From: Actinomycetota bacterium
GTDB lineage: Bacteria; Actinomycetota; Thermoleophilia; Miltoncostaeales; Miltoncostaeaceae
Direction of reading: 5' to 3'
NCBI GenBank assembly: GCA_947451735.1
Contig: CANGAY010000060.1
Coordinates: forward strand, 1 to 5,819
DNA length: 5,819 nucleotides
Positions 5,352 to 5,819 of this stretch are shown here, piece after piece. The stretch's first letter is position 1; every line of letters starts with the position of its first letter. The notes under the pieces are model-generated. The model made no database searches. It was not told the origin of the DNA and saw nothing but the letters and a program-made list of their open reading frames with translations. Made by a program: the position numbers and the translations under genes.

Positions 5352-5819
5352 GCCCGGGGCTCCCAGCGCACCAGGGCGGCACCCCACGTGAGGCCCGCGC
5401 CGAAGCCCACCATCAGCACCAGGTCGCCCGGGTTCACCTGTCCGCGCTCGGCCGCCTCGGCCAGCGCGATGGGAATGGACGCCGACGATGTGTTGCCGTA
5501 GCGATCGAGGTTCATCACGACCTTCTCCCGGGGGATCTCCAGCTTCTCGACCGCATGATCGAGGATTCGCTCGTTTGCCTGGTGGGCCACCAGCAGGTCA
5601 ACGTCGTCCACGGTGAGGCCCGCTGCCTCGAGCAGGCGCGTGGCCGAGTCGATCATGATGCGCGTGGCGAAGCGGAACACCTCGCGGCCCTGCATCTGGA
5701 TGCAGAGGTCCTCGTGGGTGACGCCCTCGGTGCGCGAGGGCGTGCGCGAGCCACCGGCGGGGATGCACAGGATGTCGCGGCCCGATCCATCGGCGCCCAG
5801 TTCGAACCCGATGACGCCA
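5348..5819 (-). CDS. fabH: 3-oxoacyl-ACP synthase III (partial, 5' end missing)
   Basis: FabH starts fatty-acid synthesis by condensing an acyl-CoA primer with malonyl-ACP. Only the C-terminal 156 residues are in the window; the first full codon is at 5818. The visible part begins GVIGFELGADGSG and ends FGAGLTWGAALVRW before the TGA. Two of the three catalytic residues are visible: the His in LLVAHQANERIL and the Asn in RYGNTSSASIPIAL, matching the His and Asn of the Cys-His-Asn triad. The catalytic Cys lies upstream, outside the window. Because the primer-binding half is missing, the choice between straight-chain acetyl-CoA and branched-chain primers cannot be judged. The stop overlaps the fabD start by four bases. 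Other FabH-like enzymes exist, but being immediately upstream of fabD strongly supports FabH. Confidence 0.95.
   Translation of the reverse strand, partial: GVIGFELGADGSGRDILCIPAGGSRTPSRTEGVTHEDLCIQMQGREVFRFATRIMIDSATRLLEAAGLTVDDVDLLVAHQANERILDHAVEKLEIPREKVVMNLDRYGNTSSASIPIALAEAAERGQVNPGDLVLMVGFGAGLTWGAALVRWEPRA
5360..5364 (-). promoter_or_regulatory. Shine-Dalgarno site of fabD
   Basis: GGGAG on the minus strand, eight bases upstream of the fabD ATG and within the final codons of fabH. It decides for the ATG at 5351 against the longer in-frame start at 5387. Confidence 0.65.

Overview
The window is a single, tightly packed run of seven co-oriented genes, all on the minus strand, so transcription runs from position 5819 towards 1. 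In transcription order they are fabH (5' end outside the window), fabD, fabG, fabF, a small dual-specificity-type protein phosphatase, accD, and accA (3' end outside the window). Together they encode most of the type II fatty-acid synthesis initiation and elongation machinery plus both carboxyltransferase subunits of acetyl-CoA carboxylase.

Region by region: 5819-5348 holds the C-terminal half of FabH (condensation of acyl-CoA with malonyl-ACP). 5351-4440 is FabD (malonyl-CoA to malonyl-ACP). 4443-3712 is FabG (3-ketoacyl-ACP reduction). 3702-2431 is FabF (chain-elongating condensation). 2404-1823 is the phosphatase. 1826-807 is AccD and 810-1 is AccA (together transferring the carboxyl group that makes malonyl-CoA). 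Four of the six junctions are 4-base stop/start overlaps (ATGA or GTGA), one is a 9-base gap, and one (fabF/phosphatase) is either a 26-base gap or a fifth 4-base overlap if a TTG start is used. No promoter, terminator, RNA gene, repeat array or mobile element was seen, and no stretch over 30 bases lies outside a gene. The window therefore looks like the interior of one translationally coupled operon.

The DNA is strongly GC-rich (about 70% by eye), with G/C at most third codon positions. Separate accD and accA genes together with a complete fab cluster fit a high-GC bacterium. A deep-branching actinobacterial lineage is one guess, but the sequence alone does not settle the taxon.

Most of the window is ordinary core lipid metabolism. 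The unusual points are: (1) a phosphatase with an intact HCxxGxxRS active site and a very basic P-loop, embedded between fabF and accD and resembling PTPMT1-type lipid phosphatases; (2) no acpP between fabG and fabF, where many bacteria carry it; (3) an AccA N-terminus about 31 residues shorter than that of E. coli, next to an AccD with a roughly 50-residue C-terminal extension; (4) an uncertain phosphatase start, where the ATG sits inside a small hairpin without a ribosome binding site.
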